Positions 59,074 to 64,000 of a DNA stretch of 64,000 nt are shown in pieces. The stretch comes from Brachypodium distachyon (taxonomy: Eukaryota; Streptophyta; Magnoliopsida; Poales; Poaceae). The notes below the pieces were generated by a model. The model had not been told where the DNA came from, searched no databases, and worked only from the letters and a program-made list of their open reading frames with translations. The translations under genes and the position numbers were made by a program. Numbering within the stretch: the stretch's first letter is position 1; each line of letters starts with the position of its first letter. The stretch is taken from NCBI RefSeq assembly GCF_000005505.3, contig NC_016134.3, forward strand, positions 2,170,001 through 2,234,000. The letters run 5' to 3'.

Positions 59074-59573
59074 ATGGACAAGTCTTGCCAAGAATGCAAG
59101 GAGTACATTGCACATCAATATTGGCACCACATGAATAATCGGAAAAAGCGTTTCTTCAAGATTATGATTAGTGATTTCAGAAATGGAGTGGCAAGATCTT
59201 CTCGACTAGGCTCTTCTTGTGCACAAGCACAAAGATATATGTTCTAATAGTTTATTAGTTTGTTGAGTAAGTAGACACCTTACATCATGGGCTGGCATTG
59301 TGATGATTTATCGATCTCAATACTGAAGTTAGGAGTCCAGTATCAATTCTCTTCCCCTTTTTGAGAACACACGCCTGGAAATCTTTGCTTGATCTCTAAA
59401 AGTAATAGGAAAATTTGAGGATAGGTCAATATCCCATTGACATGGAGTCAGGACCCAAACAAATACACAAAGCATGTGCAAGTAATGAAATTTATATATG
59501 CATCGAGGAGATAACATTTTTTTTCTCTTGGCTTCCAGGTAAATTTAGCAGTACCTACCTGGTTAATTACAGA

Positions 59574-59659
59574 CAAGTGTATAACTATAGAACCTTACTT
59601 ATTTACTTACTAAAGTCAAGTGTATAACAATAGAACCTTACTTATTTACTTACTAAAGT
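59574..59659. repeat. Tandem duplication, 43-bp period
   Basis: Two adjacent copies of CAAGTGTATAACTATAGAAC... differ at one base. They lie in the first intron of the B3 pseudogene. Confidence 0.8.
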
Positions 59660-59674
59660 AATAACCAACCGTCT

Positions 59675-59800
59675 CTTGGTTGGCTAGAGGCGCAGATGCG
59701 CACCCAGCCCACTAGTGTTCAAGACCTGTCCCCTGTGGGGTGTGCTCATGTCTGTCTTATTAAAATTGTCACCAGTGCTATGCCTGCTGGTCGAGTTCTT
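59675..59800 (+). mobile_element. Possible SINE or LINE-related fragment
   Basis: The stretch GGTTGGCTAGAGGCGCAGATGC... with GTGTTCAAGACCTG looks like a degenerate tRNA-type A/B box pair, followed by TTATTAAAA. It is not a functional tRNA. Assignment by impression only. Confidence 0.25.
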
Positions 59801-61917
59801 TATTAATAAAGTACCCGTGAGATGGTCTCTGATCCAGAAAATCACTGCAGCTATTATGTTTTAATTTCATGACATGCTCCATGTTACTGCAAATTACCCC
59901 CTTTTCCTCCTATCATGTCTGTGACTACTGCCTTCGTATGTACATCACATCTAATTAGTTCATTCCTGCAGAATATACCAGAGAAGTTTGTGCGCAGTGT
60001 TGGCGGACATATCCCTGAATTAGTCAAACTAGAAACCCCAGATGGTAACACACACACTGTCCGTGTTGCCAAGGAACAGAATAATCTAGTCCTTCGATCT
60101 GGATGGGAAATATTTGCAAGTGTTTATGAACTTGAAGAGGGTGACTTGTTGAGGTTCAGATACAGTGGGGACTCCCACTTCAAAGTTGAGATCTATGATC
60201 TGAGTGCTTGTGAGAAAGAATCATCCTGCGTTGTTATGAACTGCAATCCTTGTCTCCAAAAACGAAGCATACCTCATGATAGTCCAATGCGGTCACCGGG
60301 GGATGAAAAGTTAGCAACACGTCACAATGGTAGTTGCAGCAACAGTTGTAAAACTTCGAAGACGAATCCAGCAGGATCTCCTATACGAAAACCAAGTAAA
60401 TAGACATATATGTCTCCTAGTTCCATTATAGTGTGCTCAAATATCATGATTAACATCGTTCATTGTGCAGCTGAAAAAGATACCCCACCTTCTAAAGGCA
60501 GTCAAGACCCCATGGATTCAGATGAACTTCGGACGACCACCAGGTCTTGCTATGTCTTGGCAATAGGCTGCAACCTTACTAAGGCACATAAGGCGGAAAT
60601 CGACGAACTCGAGCAGAAAAACAAGTCTGAGATTCCACTGTACGTCAAGACCATGGACAGAACCAGTCTCGTTGATGGATTTCTGGTACGTTGGCAGTTT
60701 CATTGCTTGCATTATATTATTAGCTATAGTAATATACTATCTTGCTTTTGCTGTTCAGTGTTCAGATTCACTTGTTAGCACCTGTAGCTTTGTTGAACTC
60801 TCTATACCTAACTGCTAGATCATTTTTATTAGGTAATATGCAAGGATTACGCTAGGAAATACCTTCTTCCATACTAAGATGAAATCATCACACTTTGTCA
60901 TGCCAACCATAGCAAGACATTGGGTGTTCATTTTGAGATCAAGACAGATGATACCTACATCCTTTCTGCTGGTTGGTTCGGATTTGTTGAGGACAATGAG
61001 TTACAAGAAGGTGATACTTGCGCGTTTGAAGTCTTAAAGAGCCAGAGAAGTTTCACAATGGCAGTTCATGTGCTTAAAGAAGGCTTTTATCATCCACCGG
61101 GTAAAACCTGCATATGTGCATGCAGTCTAACGAGTCACCTTTAGATGTAGCCCCAGCCACAGTAGGAACTAGAAAAGTACTTCAGCAGTGAATCCAGCAG
61201 ACTGTCACATAAATCAGCTAATTTTTTTGAGGTGTCAACTTACTTACATCTGCAACGTTGCCTTTCTGCACCGAAATATACATGGTTCTGTTTTGACTTT
61301 TGAATATCCTGTTAGTTTGCTTGTTTCATTATTGGAGCATCTCTGCAGGATTTGCTCCTTCCGCCAACAGTTAGGCCTGAAGATAATGTGAGGTTCACAC
61401 GATTCACCACTTTGGAAGGTCTGATGAAGACTGAAGTATATGAGAAAGTAGAAGCTATTGAGTCTGGAATCCCGATTTTCGTGTCCATCATGCTGAAAAC
61501 CAATATAGATGGCGGCAGGACATCTATTCTGGTGAGATTGCTATTGTTTTGGGAGTCAGAAAACATATAGAACAGTGAATCTCTCCTTGGATCGCTTCAA
61601 TTTGTTCCTTTGCTTATATTTTCATTGCAGTATCTTACATTTTTCTCATATGCAACGAGTCCTTCAGTATGGATTATGCCAGAGATGATCTCCTCGCTGC
61701 GGGCCCAATAATAAGGCTTCATCGGCCAGGGGAGAGCAAACCATGGAAAGCTACATACAAGATCATAAGTAACAGGTGTTGGTTGGCTGGAGGCTGGAGG
61801 CGATTCACCATTGAAAACAAACTGAGACTAGGTGATATCTGCCTCTTTGAGCGGATGGAAAACAGGAAGAAGCTTCGGATGATGGTCCATATCATCCGGA
61901 AAGAAGAGTATTGTTGA

Positions 61918-62897
61918 TTGGCATTGCTGCCTTTTGCACCTATGCTTTTGTAATAGGGAAATGTAGTTTTGGCAGTGCCTTTTCTGTTAGAACTTCCCAT
62001 GATCATATCCATCCTTACTAGAGAGGTTACAGATGTTTCCTGCCTCATCAAATCACCTGGATCTTGATGCCATGTACTCTCAAGAACCTATGTTAACTGG
62101 ATATGCTGTTGCTTCAGGTTTTTTTGTTCAAGAGAATTATGAGCAGTAAATGTTTAGACTTTTGAGTAGAAGATAAAAATGTCGTCAGACTTGGATTTGT
62201 ATATCAGGGTTCAGGTGAGTTAATTCTATTATTGACTATGGGCATATCCAATGAAAAATGCACCAAACGTACCAAATACATGAAATTGTGTTGTCAGAAT
62301 TTGAGAAGGCCAAATTTCTCCCAAAGTTCTACGTCCACACAACTTCAACTTCAAATTCAAAGTTCTTTGCAAGAGAGAAAAAAAAGAGAAAAATAAAAAT
62401 ACTTGGCATTCATTTTCACAAAGTATTTTTTATTGCAACCTCCCAAAGTTGTTCAGGATGTTTTTGGAACCTTTTTGGATCTAATCATTTCCAACTAGGA
62501 AACAATTGGCTGAGTATATTTTATGCTTGTACCTTGACAATTATTCATCTTCTGAGTTAGTACTGACATCATGTATAGTTATTACATGAAAGGACTGGAT
62601 GTTCGGAGTTTGCAAGCCAATGGAAGGAGTTGAATCCTCTTCACTTCACTTGCTGCCAACTTTTCCTCTCCCCAAGACGAGAAGGCAAACGCTATGCACA
62701 AGATCATAATGCATCTGCAATGGTGACCCCACCTGCCAGTGGGCAGGGCCTATGAACACCAGGTCCACTAGTCTCTTCTGAGCTGTATTTCTAGGTGAGG
62801 TCAATTTAAGTAGGAGGTAACTGCTCGCTCTCTCACTCGCAAACTTATCAGAGTAGGCATGAAGAGCAGGGCAAGAGCTCCCACTCTCTCTCGGTGT
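61918..62897. other. Spacer between the two B3 loci
   Basis: Pseudogene 3' flank followed by the promoter of the next B3 gene. Nothing else supported; no clear TATA box. Confidence 0.45.
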
Positions 62898-62958
62898 ATG
62901 TGTGGAGTTTGCAACAACTTTCTGCAGTGACTGACGTTAAATGACAGATAATGGATGA
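62898..62958 (+). promoter_or_regulatory. Two upstream ORFs before the B3 gene
   Basis: ATG at 62898 opens a 10-codon uORF (MCGVCNNFLQ) ending at 62930. A second ATG at 62941 opens MTDNG with its stop at 62956-62958, overlapping the main start at 62951 in another frame. TTTCTGCAG at 62919-62927 could instead be an intron acceptor that removes the first one. Confidence 0.4.
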
Positions 62959-64000
62959 GGAAGGGAAGGGAAGGTGTGAGAGGTGCAAGGAGTGGCAAGA
63001 GCACTTCTACTGGGAGCACATGGATGTGAGCAAGATGAGGTTCTTCAAGCTCATGACAGGAGATTTTGAGCAGCACATTGTAAGTATCTGAAAACCCTGC
63101 CTAGTGGATTGAATCCTCTGCTCTGATGATGTGGGGAGCTTGTACTAGCTTTATTTTTGTTCTTATTTTCAAGCACGAAATAGGTGGTTATTTTAAACTA
63201 GGATTAGGTTTGTTTGTTTCTGTATGAACTTTTTGCTGCAAAACTGAATAATGGAAACAACACCAAAGATATGATACTTTCCTTTGTGAATCTCTAACTG
63301 TTATTTATTTTACTTTTTGAGAAGGGATTAAATCTGACTTTCTAGAAAAAGCATACGCAAGTCTTACAAGGCTTATCTGTTAATGCATCAGAGAAAAAGA
63401 AAAAGAAAAAGAAGGGTCTTACAAGGACTGTAAAACTAACATACATCATCATCGATCCTCTGAAACTAAACCATGTGAACGATACATGCCAATTTTCTGT
63501 TCTCTATCTTAGAGCATACCAGAGAAGGTTGCGAGCAAATTCATCAGGCAGATGCAGATCGTGGAGGGGTTTGACCTGAAGGCGCCGAGCGGCGAGACAT
63601 GGCATGTGGGTGTCACCAAGGTTGCCAATGAGCTGTTCTTCAGGCTAGGATGGAGAGATTTCGCCAAGGCTCATGAACTGCAGGAGAATGACCTGGTGCT
63701 CTTTACATTCACCGGCAACTCCTCCTTTGAAGTCTTGATCTTCGATGCTAGCGGCTGCGAGAAACTGTCTTCACTCTTTTCCGGCAAAATGCGAGAACAT
63801 TTCGATGATCTTGGTGGTCAACACGTTGAGCAACACTCTCTGATTGATGACTGTGATGACAATGATGATAATGACTCTGATGACAATGATGATAATGACT
63901 CTGGTGAAGATGATAGTGAGAGTTTGCCGTCTCTGTCGGTTGAGTCCTCTCACAAGAAGTCCTCTACTTCAAAGAAATTCAGTGCGAAGACTAAACCAAG
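62951..64000 (+). CDS. REM-type B3 protein, N-terminal part (cut by window end)
   Basis: Exon 1 is 62951-63079 and exon 2 starts at 63513 and reaches the window end; the last G is probably the first base of the next intron, since the sister genes splice at the same CCA-A position. Visible are 205 residues: N-terminal CERCKEWQEHFYWEH, then B3 domain 1 (GDFEQHI-SIPEKVASKF, APSGETWHVGVTK, GWRDFAKAHELQEND, FDASGCEKLSS), then an acidic Asp/Asn stretch with a 24-bp tandem repeat, and a Ser/Lys-rich linker. It is closest to the minus-strand gene at 15163. No disabling change is seen in this part; further B3 domains would lie outside. Confidence 0.85.
63855..63902 (+). repeat. In-frame 24-bp tandem repeat
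   Basis: Two perfect copies of a unit encoding D-D-N-D-D-N-D-S lengthen the acidic linker of the B3 protein. No frame change results. Confidence 0.9.

Larger units (their letters stand above)
59074..61917 (+). pseudogene. REM-type B3 gene (three B3 domains) with a premature stop
   Basis: Exons inferred by frame and similarity: 59074-59190, 59972-60395, 60471-60685, 60833-61100, 61371-61531, 61660-61917 (481 codons with the final stop). The N terminus has CQECKEYIAHQYWHH. B3 domain 1 is in exon 2 (NIPEKFVRSVGG, GWEIFASVYELEEGD, YDLSACEK), domain 2 in exons 3-4 (IPLYVKTMDRTS, GWFGFVEDNELQEGD, MAVHVLKEGF) and domain 3 in exons 5-6 (IPIFVSIMLKTN, LHRPGESKPWKATYK, NKLRLGDICLFERM, MMVHIIRKEEYC). 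In exon 4 a TAA at 60875-60877 interrupts the KYLLPY-DEIITL segment, so the protein would end at about 266 residues with one full B3 domain. Frame and splice sites are otherwise intact, so decay is recent, or a truncated product is made. The first intron seems to start with GC instead of GT. Confidence 0.75.

Noticed and set aside
59675..59760. Possible tRNA gene
   Set aside because: A/B-box-like pieces are degenerate and no cloverleaf could be drawn.
60876..60880. Use of the AG after TAA as an acceptor to avoid the stop in the B3 pseudogene
   Set aside because: It would leave the wrong phase with exon 3.

Overview
The window looks like nuclear DNA of a pooid grass (wheat, barley or Brachypodium group). 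The evidence is the type of gene: very GC-rich, codon-biased first exons, GT-AG introns, plant-only families (extra-large G protein, REM-type B3 proteins, F-box/FBD proteins, JINGUBANG-like WD40). The intergenic DNA holds many Stowaway MITEs with CTCCCTCCGT ends, Tourist-like MITEs, LINE tails and a solo LTR. There is no bacterial, organellar or viral block, no CRISPR array, and I found no rRNA or intact tRNA gene.

Layout. 0.3-2.2 kb (+): intronless WD40 gene with a clear TATA box. 5.9-10.4 kb (+): eight-exon extra-large G protein gene. 10.9-11.4 kb: unidentified gene remnant next to a Tourist MITE. 12.7-14.6 kb (+): small, probably mitochondrial protein resembling NFD6. 15.2-17.1 kb (-): two-domain B3 gene. 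17.4-23.5 kb: repeats, two decayed bHLH exon pairs (RHD6/RSL type) and duplicated pieces of an F-box/FBD locus. 24.4-27.3 kb (-): an FBD-type gene without an F-box, then an F-box gene broken by a frameshift near its C terminus. 27.3-33.5 kb: repeat-rich spacer with a roughly 790-bp terminal-inverted-repeat element. 33.6-41.0 kb: an almost complete L1-type LINE on the minus strand with exact 13-bp target duplications, itself carrying an 839-bp solo LTR with a 5-bp target duplication. 42.7-46.1 kb (-): OTU deubiquitinase gene. 47-52 kb: spacer with MITEs. 53.0-55.7 kb (+): intronless aminotransferase class V / molybdenum cofactor sulfurase-like gene. 59.1-61.9 kb (+): three-domain B3 gene with an in-frame stop. 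63.0-64.0 kb (+): start of another B3 gene, cut by the window end.

The genes do not form one pathway. Two local families stand out: the REM-type B3 genes (three copies, two in tandem) and the F-box/FBD locus (one broken gene, one gene lacking the F-box, one decayed duplicate and several copies of the flanking sequence). Both show birth and death by duplication, stop codons and frameshifts.

I do not see a convincing new biological system. The most useful observations are a stem-loop just before the poly(A) tail shared by several LINE insertions, the arginine replacing the expected PLP-binding lysine in the sulfurase-like protein, the conserved Cys/His cluster before B3 domain 1, and the layered LINE/LTR insertion history. 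Exon boundaries were inferred by eye from frame, splice sites and similarity between copies; no alignment or search was run.
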